Shown piece after piece: positions 36,501 through 47,855 of a DNA stretch of 64,000 nt; the stretch's first letter is position 1, and the number at the start of each line of letters is the position of its first letter. Source of the stretch: Pithys albifrons albifrons (lineage: Eukaryota > Chordata > Aves > Passeriformes > Thamnophilidae); the NCBI RefSeq assembly GCF_047495875.1, contig NC_092467.1, forward strand, positions 26,042,066 to 26,106,065, given 5' to 3'. A model generated the notes under the pieces. It searched no databases. It was not told where the DNA came from and worked only from the letters and a program-made list of their open reading frames with translations. A program made the position numbers and the translations under genes.

Positions 36501-37739
36501 TACTGAAGGTTGGGATTAAAGCTGTAGCCCTCCAAATCTTTGGCTCTGACCCCCACACTGTCTAAGGATAAGATGCTGTTCTTTACCTGTGTTGTATTCA
36601 GGACCTGAAATGGCAATTTTAGCACCAAACTGGAAGGACAGCAGGTTACCTTAAGGAGTTCAGCAGTAACTTCAGTGTCTTCTCTCCTCACTAGCCACAG
36701 CTTCTCCTTCAGCTAACCCTGAGCCCAGCATGAAGCTGTTGCTGCACATCAGAGATGCCACAGAGATCTCACAGACACAGGAATCAGACCTTCCTGAAGA
36801 CTCACTTGCCTAAAAAGAACCTGAATTACTTGTGAATACATTGAAAAATAATACCCTAGACAACAGGCCCAGAAGGTGAATCTGCTGCTTGTGTGGAACA
36901 TGAACCCCTCAGTCTGCCTGTTACAGAGCAGCAACTCCTTATCATCTACAGGGTGGCAGTCAGCTAGGAGATACTAAGTGGCTGCCACTATCTACAGCTG
37001 TATTACAGGGGCTGAAAACTTCCTTATCATTCTCTTTTTAACTGATGCCTACCCATGCTACAATAACCACACACTTCTCCAGGGCACTGCCCCAAATGGG
37101 CATCGCAATGGGCATTTCAGCAGTGCTGATGCAGCAGCTGAGGTGGGACCATAATCTAGGGAACCTAAAGAGACCTTTGCATCCAACAGCCAGCAGTCCA
37201 GGAAAATAAACTGTTGCTGGGTTGCTTTGAGTGTGTGTGTGCATGTTCTGCTTTATCAATAGTCATCTGCTGATGTTTCCATTAGAGGAAAATTCCAGAA
37301 GTGCAGTGTCTCAGGGGCTTCCAGCAGCGCTTGTGAAGACGCTGGCTTCTAAATGAAGCTTTTATTACCCGCCCACTTACATTAGACACATCAAAACAAG
37401 CGAGCATGAGACATCAGGTTCAGGCATCACTGTGAGATCTCTGTTTATCATTTATTTAATTATTTATAAGGAAGGTTGAACAGATATAACAGTCTTTAAC
37501 TCTACTTCTGCAAAAAGCCAGCCTCCAGCTCTGCTAGTGCTGCAGACAGGTTCAGTTCTAGTGGCTGAGTATGTCTCCTGACACTGCTTTTCTCTCCAGT
37601 GATTTTGACCTGCTTTTCCAGTTCCCACTGCTGTGCCTGGGGATGGTTATGAGGATCCGTCCCTTTTTTTTTTAGAGGATCTGTCCTAATAGGCTCACTG
37701 CAATCCTAATACCATACGTGCTGCAGGCATCTATATTCT
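33561..37739. other. Unique non-coding DNA
   Basis: There is no recognised gene. Two AT-rich repeat-free blocks (33660-33900 and 34160-34490; the latter includes 'ctatagagatggccatggat' and 'gtggtaattag') are plausible regulatory elements. A TA run lies near 34010, an (AAT)5 near 36106-36119, and a perfect 12-base inverted repeat at 36420-36452. Frames up to 136 codons show no known product. Confidence 0.5.
36418..36454. repeat. Short near-perfect inverted repeat (hairpin)
   Basis: Arms tggatacaagca (36420-36431) and tgcttgtatcca (36441-36452) are perfect complements around a 9-base loop. One G-U and one C-G pair extend the stem outward to about 14 pairs. It is too short for a typical pre-miRNA. 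Confidence 0.75.
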
Positions 37740-38116
37740 TCAGCCCAGCGGCACAGCACAGCCTGAGCAGCTGGTATTCACGGCTGTTGCCTGTGTGGAC
37801 AGGGAGAGCTGGTTGTGTGAATCAGCACCGGCTGTTCCCCGGCTGTGGCGGTGCCCAGCGAGCTCCCTGCAGCCAGCGCTGACGGGCGAGACCGACCGTA
37901 CGTGCATGGGAGTTCGGGAAGTTGGAGACAGCTTAAAGTTTATCAGTTCGAGGGAGGGCAGTGTTGCTTTGAAAGTGTTTTGTGGTTGTTACCGGAATTT
38001 AGGGATGGCTGGGGGTAGTTTGGTTTCTGCAGATGTGAACTCAAAGCGGGGGCGAAGGTTAAGAGTTCAGAGCAGTCTGAGGAAGCGAGAAAGAAGGGGA
38101 GAGGGCTGTCAGACAC
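37740..38116 (+). promoter_or_regulatory. CpG-rich promoter-like segment with possible first exon
   Basis: I count about 18 CpGs in these 377 bases, 13 of them within 37749-37916, whereas most of the window has one per several hundred bases. The core is clearly GC-rich and has no repeat match. A plus-strand frame from at least 37795 stays open through a good donor at 'agacac|gtaagag' (GT at 38117-38118); the first in-frame ATG is at 37906-37908. The predicted peptide is basic at its end and not recognised. There is no TATA box at a clear distance, as usual for CpG-type promoters. It is shorter than a standard CpG island. It could be the start of a long non-coding RNA, an unrecognised gene or a CpG-rich enhancer. 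Confidence 0.45.
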
Positions 38117-38454
38117 GTAAGAGATTGAGAAGACTAACATGGCTTGATCTTGTAGTTTCTTTCATTTACTCAGCACTTTAAAGACATAAAGTGGTAATTG
38201 GACTCAGTAAAGTCTCTAGGACATTTTGTCAGTGCCAATCTCAGAAAGTTCCTCTGTCAGAAATGGCCCCGCTGCCCTTTTCTTTGTCTCTCTACATTGC
38301 TTGTGTTTGCACGGTGGGAAACACCTTATCTACTGTCCTGGGGGAGGAAGCCCTTAGAAAAGAGTGGCTGCAGCCGAGGCAGTGGCTCCACAAGCTCCTG
38401 CCTTACAGCTCTGCCTTCACTTTGACCTGCAGGAATTCAGTTCCACTGCTGAAC

Positions 38455-38680
38455 TCAGGTCTTAGGAACAGCTTTTTGAAGCTATGGACGACTAACCACT
38501 GGAATAACCTGCCTTAGCACATCTGGAAGTCTCCAGACCAGAGCTCTTCAAGAACAGGCTAAACTCACAGCAGACATGAATAGTTTAGGTCTAACTGGTC
38601 CTGCATGAAGTTTGGGTAAGGAAGCATAGAAGGGCCTCTAAGGCCACTTCACCCCATTTTCTACAGTTCTGAACATACTT
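38455..38680 (+). mobile_element. Ancient CR1-like LINE 3' remnant
   Basis: Plus orientation. 'ttaaccactggaataacctg'-like text (38491-38511), then 'ctggaagtctccagaccaga', 'tcttcaagaacaggctaaac' (about 38547-38566), 'ggtctaactggtcctgcatg' and the end phrase 'agaagggcctctaaggcc' follow the old CR1 3' layout (cactggaat...tgcct, ggaggtcttcaagaacaggctggac, ggtcctgc, gacctcttgaggtcc). Diverged, no coding part. Confidence 0.62.
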
Positions 38681-41359
38681 AGCAGCCCACATGGAGACCT
38701 GTTTGCTTTGTCAAGAAAGGTAGAGGCATTCTGCAGAGCATGGACACACAGATGGAGAGTGTGAGGAAACTGGAAATGTAAACTTATGCCACATGCAGCC
38801 ACCAGAAAGTAATAAAATGGGAATAACTTGCAGTCAGCATTGATGGAAAGAGACTCAGACCAGCATGAGATAAAAAATGTGCATGTTGTAATGCTAGTCT
38901 CTCCAGCCATCCTACCCCCTCTGCTCTGCCTGTTGCTTCTGCAAAGGATGAGCAGTTTCTGTCATGAAAATCAGGCACCTGATACATAAAACCAAAAGCA
39001 ACAGTGTCAGCCTCTCCCTGTGACTGTCCAGCCTGGGTGAGAGCTGGCATGACTCACTCAGCAAGTGCTGGCAGCACGTGTGTGCAGGACTGATGGAGAA
39101 AAACAAATTAAAGCAGTAACATTTGCATTTATCTCAGGTGCATGGAAGACCCAAGCTCACTTTGGCTTACAGTATATCCTGAGCGTGTATAAAACAGCAA
39201 CTGCAACCAGAACCCACTTTCACTGGTTGGTTTGGTTGGTTGGTTAGTTAGTTTTTTACCATCTTCCTTTCTCAATCATACATGCTGTGTACTTACAGGA
39301 ACTCCTTTCCTACCTTGAACTGCACTTGACAGATGGACATTTCCCAGCTATTCCCATCATGAGAGCTCAGCTCATATGAGACAGTAGGAATCTATTTGGG
39401 AGAGTCATGGTGGAAACAGCTGGGTGCATCTTAACCTTCACTAGTGTCTGCAGTTCCCTTTTTCCTCCCTTCCTCCTCCATAGACATACTCCATACTCCA
39501 TATTTCTACCTGGAAATGGAAACCAGTGTGCCCGATGTCCCTCCTGCAAACACCCTTCTCTCAGCAGTCACACTCTGAATGGCATGAGCAGCTTTGGGGA
39601 GATTTCAGGACAGTCTGTTTATTCACAGCTCTGCCAAATTTCACAGATGTTAGGAAGTTCAAGAATCGTGCTGGGCTCTCTGCAAAATCCTGGGTATTTA
39701 TGATCCCTACCATGCCCCACAGCCCAAAGCTTCCAGCCCTGGTAAGAAAAGAGGACAGAGGAGTGGGGACTCTCATAAGCCATTACTAGTTTTCAACTGA
39801 CACGATTCATTGATCCTATTGTGAACAGTCTGCTTAAGCTCGAGCCTCTGGAAGCGCAGACACAGCCTTGTTCTGTCTGTGCATGGAAGCAATAAAAATC
39901 TCAATTTGGAAACCAGTTAGCAGTACAAGTCATTAGGCGAGGTACTAAATGTTGCTGCTTTAATAGCTCACTGATCCTTTAATAATGTCACTGCTGCAGA
40001 GCATGGTGGCACCATTCGCTCGCTTTTGTTTTGCTTTTTGAAATTCAGGGTCATTCTACTTTCAAGTGAGTGGATTATCTCTCTTTCCCCCTTCTGCCAG
40101 ACACTGCAAACTGCTTTAAATAATTAGAAAAAGGATGGCTCCTTCAAATTCACCATCTCATTTTCATAAGGTCCAGTGTCATTGCTTTGGAAAAGGAAGA
40201 GAAGCCGTGATGGTGGTAAGGATTTGACAAGGGCAAAACATTTAGCAGCCCCCACTCATCTTTGATAAGTCCTGTGGGGTCTCTGCCAAGCAGATTGGAT
40301 CTCTGGTTTTATGTCTCATCTAGAGGACGGCACCTCCATCAATTTGAAACACTGTGCTGTGTTATTAGCTTATGGAATTCATCCAAGTTTAGTCCTAAGC
40401 AGGATTTGAAATCGTGACCATTCAGTCCAGGGGCACTACTGACCAGACTCACACATCTTTTGTTTCAAACAAACAGCTTTAAGTTATCCTAAAGACAGAC
40501 AAAGAGGAAGAAGAAAAATAAAAAAAAAAAAAAGGAAAGACAGAAAGAGGGGAAGGAAAATTAGGACAAAGAGAAAGATTAATCTTTTTAATAGCTCAAA
40601 TTAAAAACCAGAAGAAGCTCTTTGTTTGACACAACTGAATTCTACAGCAAATCTCAGTTCACCACAACAACAATCCTGTTATTTATGAAAAGAGGGTTAT
40701 TTTGTGTGGGAGAGTCCCAGATGACTGTGGTCAGCTAGCATACTGTCAGCTTTGTACAATCTCAAGAGAAATATGGATGAGGTTTTCTCGTCTGTTTATA
40801 ATAGCGTCCATCAATGGATCAAACTCCTTCCTGACTTGAACAAGAGCTCTAATGGAAAATGGCATTACATGGCCGTAAACCACCATGTTATATCATGCCC
40901 AGTCTGATCAGAGCTAGTCCTCTATTTTAGCAGAGCTGTTTTCACCAGTTACTTACTTATTTGTTTCACAGTGCTGACACAACTCTCTAATAAACAGATG
41001 CTGCCCATATCACATCTCGTTGGGCGGCACACTGCAAGCAAAGTATGATGGGGGCAATATAGAGACTTGGTGGGGAAGTGAGGTGGCGAAGAGGAGAGAG
41101 GCTATTCTGTGGCTTCTCACCAGCATTTAGCATGGTGCTGATGGTGCACCCTTCTCTAAGACTCCCTCCAGGGAAAAAAGGTCCCCGATGTCTACTATAT
41201 CTGGTTACATATTCCAAAATTGTTATCAAAGGAGGAATCTTCTAAAACAAGAGTGTGGGGATGGGATCGAACTTACCCTTTCCTCCCTGCTGACTTTGGA
41301 GAGAGCAGGACCTGGCTAGGCAAGCACTGAAGCTTCAGGCAGTTGGTTTTGCAGGACTT
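38681..41359. other. Unique non-coding DNA
   Basis: There is no recognised gene. A T/G tract lies at 39225-39256, a purine-rich A-run stretch at 40496-40590, and a CpG-retaining AT-rich block at about 39830-40150 ('attaggcgaggtac', 'ccattcgctcgc') that may be regulatory. Confidence 0.5.
40496..40590 (+). repeat. Purine-rich low-complexity tract
   Basis: A/G-rich with a 13-base A run from 40521. It is not a tandem array. Confidence 0.75.
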
Positions 41360-41920
41360 TGAGGTGTGTGTGACCTTGCTTTCCAGGGAGAGTCTGGTGC
41401 TGCCAGCGGGAATGGGGCTTTTCATAGCTCCAGTGTAAGAAACAGGCTCAATGTGGGAATTGCTGGTGACACCCTCTCATGGTACATGGCAGGTCAAACA
41501 AGAGAGATTGAACCAGACCATCCAGCCTTAAAATCCATAAATGCCCTGAATGCTGCTAGTCTGGAAATAGCAAGGGGACTTTCCCCAAGGAGAATATTTT
41601 CATTCCTAGCAGCCTTAGCTCCTGATCTCAGATGGGACAGATGCTTTTGGAAATGAAACGTAACAGCAATGAGAGCCTTCATTTTTATTCCTCTTGTGTG
41701 TTGTCAGGGAAGGAACCAGGCGGAAAGATCCCTGACTGACTATTTCAGGCTTTCAGGCCCTTTTCCTGAAATGCTTGATTGTGGTGGAAAAAATTACGAA
41801 GATGGAAGATGTGTGTTCGTCTCCCTGAGTAATCAGAGGCCTGTAATTTTCTCTCCTCCTCTGAAAGATGAGATTGAAGAACAGTTATCTTGGAGAGCAC
41901 TGTTTTACCTCTGCCAGAGG
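41360..41920. promoter_or_regulatory. Repeat-free block, candidate conserved element
   Basis: This long stretch without simple sequence or transposon shows scattered CpGs ('cagcggga', 'aaacgtaac', 'aggcggaaag', 'ttacgaag', 'ttcgtctc') and open frames of 95-96 codons on the plus strand. It may be a conserved element, or contain the small exon listed at 41387-41434. Confidence 0.25.
41387..41434 (+). other. Candidate 48-base micro-exon (unproven)
   Basis: The acceptor 'gtgaccttgctttccag' (AG at 41385-41386) and donor 'ctccagt|gtaagaaac' (GT at 41435-41436) enclose exactly 48 bases. In the long open frame these are 16 whole codons (GESGAASGNGAFHSSS), phase 0 at both ends, the arrangement typical of skippable cassette exons. 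The Ser/Gly/Ala-rich peptide is not recognised. Chance is a serious alternative for something this short. Confidence 0.22.
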
Positions 41921-43850
41921 GACTGTGCTGGAAAGACCACACCGTGTTTCCCATGAACTCATTTCAACATCAGCTACTGCTTTTGTCCTTCTTGGGTACT
42001 AAACTGAAACAGGCAGATCCCACCTAATACCTGGACATGGGGAACAGAGGAAAAGGAAAGAAGGTGGAGGTGCTGCATGGAAGCCAGTGCCTGGATAGAG
42101 CCAAGTGCTCCTGACCCTGGCAGGGTGCCTTCAAGGGGCAGCAGAAACTGAAAGGGAGCAGAGGGGAGCATGGTGGAGCACCAGGGGACCCCAACTCTCC
42201 CCTCTACAACCCAGAGTCACCTGTAAGACACCCAGCTGAACACATTCTGCTACTGGTGAAAACCTGCATATAATACTGAGCTGCAGAGGGGGTACCACAT
42301 GTGGCCATGAAATGGGAGCACTTAATTCAACACAGGGTTTCAGATGCACAGACAGGAAAAGGAAATGCAGGACTTCCAGAAGCACAGTGAGGATCAAGAT
42401 GTCTCATACAACACTGAAGTAACACTGGAAACACCACAAGACCACAACCCATTTTACCTCTGAATCCACACGCCATTTCCCAGTGCTATGAGCATGATTT
42501 TACAGGGACACCTCTGGCTGCTGCTCCATTATCCTAATGCCATCTTGACACTGCTCCATGCAAATTACATTTTGTCCATCTTATAGTCCCTTTACACCAC
42601 TGGGAGATAGAAGTGGGACTTTCTGTAAATGGTAATCTGGCCTAAACTATAAAATGACTAAAGAAAATGATTTATTTAATACCTTGGCATTCCTGACTCC
42701 TGATGAGCTTTTCTAAGCTCACAGCTGAAAAAGAAAAACCCAGAAAGAGTGAAATTCAGCAATGCTGTATTTTAATTAATGAAAATATTGCATCAGCATT
42801 GCTCTATAAGGGGTATACTTTAAAAATTATACTCTTAAAACATGATTGTAACAGCTTCTATCAAATTGTCCCAAAATTAATTTGGGCCTGAATTTATTGG
42901 CCTCACACTAATGTCTGATGGATCTTTAATAAAAGTATCAGGAACACACTAGGATAAGTCTCTTGTGATTTTAAGATTTCTGATCTTTGCTATTGTTTAA
43001 TTCTGGTCACTTGCCAGCTCTGAGAAGGAGCCCTTGTGGATTAGCTGACCTCAGCTCTTTACACAGTCAGTGAAAATTACAAAGCTGATTCTCTCTGATG
43101 TACTGAAAAGGGATGAGGACAGGGGAAGAAATTTCCAAGTGAAAATCCAACATTCACAACCTTCTTCTATCACTGATGAATGTTCTCAAATGCACAAGGG
43201 AAAAACAGCATGAAAAATGAAGTCTTAACAGTTGTTTTCAGCTTGATTGGAAATGCAAGACCAGTACAATACTTTCCAATTGTAATTAAAACCTCAAAAA
43301 ATGCACTGAAAAATCAGAAGGTGAACTCTTTGGGGATCCACTTAGTCCCTCACATCTCAGCTCAGAAACATGATCCCCACTGTCCCATGACTGGAAGTTT
43401 CCATTAGACATTCCACCCACAGCTTTGGGTATAACATTCACCACCACTCAAGCAAAATCAGTTTCAAGATAAATAGTAGAAAGAGTGTTTCGACACACCA
43501 AAGTGTGGATAAACCATTTTTCATCTCTAAATTGTTGGAAGCTCATGAGTTGTATAAATCACAACTAGGCATCAGTAATCAGTTGTGTGCTGAATTTTCC
43601 CTCTCCATCTGCAGCTTTCATTGTCAGACAGGGCATAGTCAATAGCTTTGACAAGAGAAATCCTAAAAAGAAGAAATTAAGCAATAAAAAATATGAGGAA
43701 TTAAGAAATACGAGGATTGTGCTTCTTGTGATATAAGCCTTCATATAGCTGGTTTATAAGTTTTTGAGTACAGGAAAGATAAAGAGAATTGAAGAATGCT
43801 GACAGTGATTGCAAGAGTCAATATGATTTTGGGGGACATTCCTCCCCTGT
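41921..43850. other. Unique non-coding DNA
   Basis: There is no recognised gene or transposon. It becomes AT-rich after 42600. Confidence 0.55.
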
Positions 43851-43923
43851 CTGGGAGACCCCAGGCTGTTCTGTGCCCAAGTGCAACTGTTTGCACTTGG
43901 GAGCACAGGCACCTGCTCTCCAG
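43851..43923. repeat. 73-base imperfect hairpin
   Basis: The core arms ctgtgc-ccaagtgcaa (43871-43886) and ttgcacttgg-ga-gcacag (43891-43908) form 16 pairs with a 2-base bulge and a 4-base loop. Further pairing (cagg with cctg; ctgg-aga with tct-ccag) extends the stem to about 27 pairs. The length suits a small hairpin RNA, but the tight loop and internal loops are unlike a classic pre-miRNA. Confidence 0.6.
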
Positions 43924-46900
43924 TGTTTGAGCAGATGCAGATGACCTGAAACCTGCCTGAGATCACCCATCTGAAAAACAACTTGGTCCAGTGTCTGTTG
44001 GTTGGTTTCAGTCAAGATGCCCCTTCTTCAGAACTTGTTCAAAGACACCCTGAATTTATCCTGCCTTCAGTCAGTCTTTGATAAATCAAGACACAGCACC
44101 ATCTGCATTTTAGTAGGCAAAATGGAGGGAAGGGACCACTCATCCTCAGGAACTGGCTTAGCTCCTCTCTCAGATTGTTCTGGGAGGAAAAAGGACCACA
44201 GTCTCAGAGGCTGTGCCTTTAAAAACACTTGCAGTCTTCAAGTAATAGTCATGCTTCAGTGTGTTCAACATTTCAGCTGAGCTCAGTACAAAGTGCAGTG
44301 ATTTAAAGCTGGGGGATCAGGCGGAATTCAGCAAATTCAGAATTATTTATTTCTTTAGAGCAGAAAGTCTGGCTACAGATTATTTACTGCAAATGGGTCT
44401 ATTTGGGGGAGGGGAGGAAGGCAAGAGGGTAGAGAGGGGAGAATTGATTGATTGAAATTTTTTCAATTAAAACAAGTGGTTTTTAAAAAAGATTTAATGC
44501 TTTATTGAAAACTGTGAAATAATTCAAGAGTCTGGAGCTCTGCTAGGTGCAGATCATAGAGATGAGGATGCAGAGAGAAGAAAAGAAAATTTTATTCTGT
44601 GGGAGAAGGGGGGGAAGAAGGAAATAAAGAAAAAGAAGGGAAGAAAAAATATAATTATCTTTGTTTCTTTGTCTACGTTAATGTATTTCTCTCCCTGAGT
44701 TATCTCAAGTATCTGCAAGTATTGATTCAGAATAAGGCACTGTTGGGTAGGCTGCAGGCAGCTGAAAGCTCTGCTGGGAGTGGAGTGTTTCCAGGGCTGT
44801 CAGAGCACAAAGAAGATTCGGGGACTGGTTTTGCAATGGGAACTATGCCTGGAAAAACCAGAGACAGGGCACCTGCACCCTCTGCAAGGACCAGGCTGGA
44901 CTGCAGGGACAGATCAAGGGATGGATCGGTGATGGTGTGTTGGGGTGCTTTGCTTCAGACTAAGTGGCACTAAAGGATGAGAGGACAACCAGAGCTGAAT
45001 GAAGTAATGTGGGAAGGAAGGGGCATCAGCCCATGAATGCCAAGACCTCTCTTCTGCCTACACTGCCCTCTCAGACTCAAGAGTCCATGCCACACTTAAG
45101 CTCAGGGTGTCTGCTCTATGGGGTTTTTCTCCCCAGAGCAGGGACACACATGAGATGGGCCAAAGTTGGTCACTCCAGAGAGGTGGTGGTGAAAGGTAAG
45201 AAGAGGATTAGAGCTATCACCAATAGGTAGAGAAACTAATGCTACTTTTGCCTTGTAAGAAGAAGAAAAATATTACTAAAATCTCCACTGCCCCCAAATT
45301 AATTGCCTTTGCTATTTTAATTCCCATTCCCAGATAAATTTAGCTTTTTCTAAACCCTTTGATTTTTCCTTTGTGTTTTATACGCAAGCTGGAATGCAGT
45401 GATAAGGCTCTACACATACATATATATTTAATCTACACACACACACACAAATATAGTTATATATAGTCTCTGCCACAAATAGCACTCCTCTGACTGCTGT
45501 CACGAAGCCCTTGCTAAAAAAGCTACCCATCCGAGCTGGTTTGTTTTCCTACATCATGTCCCCTGGGGAAGGCCTGCTGGCAGCAGCAGGGCTGTGTCTG
45601 GAGAAAAAGGGTCTGCAGCTCTCCCCTTCTCCACTGCCTGTCTCTTCCCCTCACTTCTCTACTGGGAATAAGCCATTGCCAAACTTCAGATCCACCAACT
45701 CCTGTCATTGTAACAACAGCCAACTTTACTGGAATGGCTGGCAGTGTCTCGCTGTACAGTCAGTTCCATCTCTGGAGTTACAAAAGAGCAAGTCCTCTCT
45801 GGGGGATTGAGCATTACCTGGTGGGCCAGTTTTAAAGCCATTGCCATCCTTGGTCAAAAGGGCTTTCATACTTACATGCTTGTGACCTTAATTTAATCAG
45901 CAGCCTCTGATTAAATTCTTTTATTTACTTTTTTTCCTATTAAACCTTCATATTTTTTACACCACATCCTATTTTGCTGTTGGCACAGTCTCACTCTCTG
46001 ATTGTGTTGCCTATCTCTATCTTCATGTTACTAACAAGAAATAATTCCAGGAGCATGACTTGCCTCTATTCACAGGTTCCAGTATCATTCTGGAGAAGTC
46101 TCAGTGATCCACAGCTCAGATAACACAGCAGCACCAACCCTTGCATGACCTTCTCAGATGCACTTCTGGCTCTGGTGTTCACACTGAATCACCGGGGAAT
46201 ATTCCCTCACGGATGCCAAAGGATGTTTGCTGCAGCTGTTGGCCCTGATGCAGAGGGCTGAGACTGACTTCAGTGAGCAGCCTTCTCTGGGCACTGCAAA
46301 GCTGGATGGCTGAGCCCCCAGCTGCTTCCCAGGCTCTTGCAAGGAGCAGAATTTGGCTGTGGAGTCACAAAGCTGAGTTAAACCAACTTCAGGAGCAGCA
46401 GAGTTTAATTTCAGCATCATTGTCTTGAGATTTGAGGGGCTTTAAAAAGGCTAATCAGACATCCAGAAAGCCCAAGGAGGAAAAGCTGTAAAGATTTGTG
46501 GACTTTGGGACACAGAATAGTGAAGAAAGAAAGTGCACAAATAAGTAAAGGCTGTTGCTGTAGAACAGGATAAATTTCTCAGCATCTGCTGCTGATGGAA
46601 CAAGAAGCAATGGCCTTAATTTACAATAAAACAGATTAAGATTAGATTTAGGGGGAGGCTTTTCAGTGATAAGATTAGTGAAGCACTACAAAAGTATCTT
46701 CCAGAGAGTTTGTGGCATCCCCATCTTAAGGCAGAAGTAGGAAAACAGCTATGAGTACAGGGGAAAGGAGAACCAATCCTGTTTGAGGACAGAGGGATCA
46801 GCAAAGGGCTGCCCTGTAACTCAGTTCCTTAGGTTCAGATCTTGCTGTACAGAAGCACTCTCCACGGGGTTTTTCTCAGTTCTTATTAAGGCAGTTTTGA

Positions 46901-47439
46901 CAAGCCTCTGCTCCTTTTGCACTTCCAGGAAGAAGAGTAAGAGGCACAAAATCACCCCTCTGTAGCCCACGAGCCCCAGAAGACCACAATAACCATCTCA
47001 CCACACACCACTCTTGCCTGGGATTGAATATCCAGCCCCCCTTTCAGGGCACTGTGTGGTACCATCTTCAGCTGTGCTGAATCCCAAGTCCCCTGTCCCA
47101 CATTCATCTGTTCTTCTGAATTCAAATGCTGTTCTTCTTTGAAAACCTCTCTGCCTTTTGCTGCTAATTAAAATACTGGTTGCACTCTGGCTTGCTTTTC
47201 CAAGAGGTCTGGACAGCATTGCAGGCAGTTCAGACAAACAAACAACCAGACAAACAGAATCCATTAGGAACTGCCACTGCTGACTGTCGCCCTTTCGCAT
47301 ACATCACATTGAAAAGGTTAATGCTTCCCAAAAGGGGTGGAGGAGACGGGTGGAGGGGAAGGGCAGGAGGGATCCAATCCTGTGAAGACCAGATGTCAAA
47401 GATGCTCAATACTGCTCAGAATGGGCTCCCCCACGAGTA
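43924..47439. other. Unique non-coding DNA
   Basis: There is no recognised gene. Purine-rich stretches lie at 44400-44445 and 44565-44650, and a TA/CA microsatellite at 45414-45470. Frames up to 124 codons (44599-44973) start in the purine tract and match nothing known. Confidence 0.55.
45414..45470. repeat. (TA)n/(CA)n compound microsatellite
   Basis: Alternating TA steps flank a CA run at about 45435-45449. Confidence 0.85.
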
Positions 47440-47855
47440 AAGCAATTGCCCATCTCTTGGCAAAGCTTCCCTTTGAGGGATCTATAATTTATTAGGGAAG
47501 GTGGAGTGCTGAATAAATTGTGCATAGAGATGAAGCAGCGATGATCGCTAACTCAAATCCCTGGGAGCTTGGCATTTTCAATCTTTAGCTCCCATTTGTG
47601 TCCCCCTGGTCCCCACTAAGTGAGCAAGCCAAAGAGCTGAATATCGACAAAACATAATGAGCTCATTGAGATCTAAGCATTGCAATTAGCAGGGTGGAAT
47701 GGAGCAGAGGGGCTGGGAGGCAGACTGTAATTATTTATAATGTTGATAATCACTTACATGTAGTTAAAAATATAAATACATCCCAATGGTTGATGGCATT
47801 AACTACCCTTCAATTAGCTCCATGCCCAATAAGTAAGCGATACCCGGGTACTTAG
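47440..47855. promoter_or_regulatory. Candidate conserved developmental enhancer block
   Basis: This repeat-free AT-rich block keeps CpGs ('agcgatgatcgct', 'tatcgac', 'taagcgatacccggg') and holds several regulatory-style cores: agcgat-g-atcgct (47537-47549), a perfect palindrome aatgagctcatt (47656-47667), 'ttgcaattagc', 'gtaattatttataatg', 'cttcaattagctcc', and a perfect palindrome tacccgggta (47841-47850). It has no coding frame of note. It looks the most like a conserved element of any block here, but palindromes of 10-12 bases are expected by chance in 64 kb. Confidence 0.35.

Noticed and set aside
36560..36660. Possible 43-base minus-strand exon (acceptor 'gtccttccag', donor 'acacag|gtaaag')
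   Set aside because: Very short, with a second AG and GT nearby. The signals are ordinary and no open frame supports it over chance.
40420..40445. CTCF-like string 'gtccaggggcactactg'
   Set aside because: Only the centre of the motif fits. Partial matches of this quality are common and cannot be judged without binding data.
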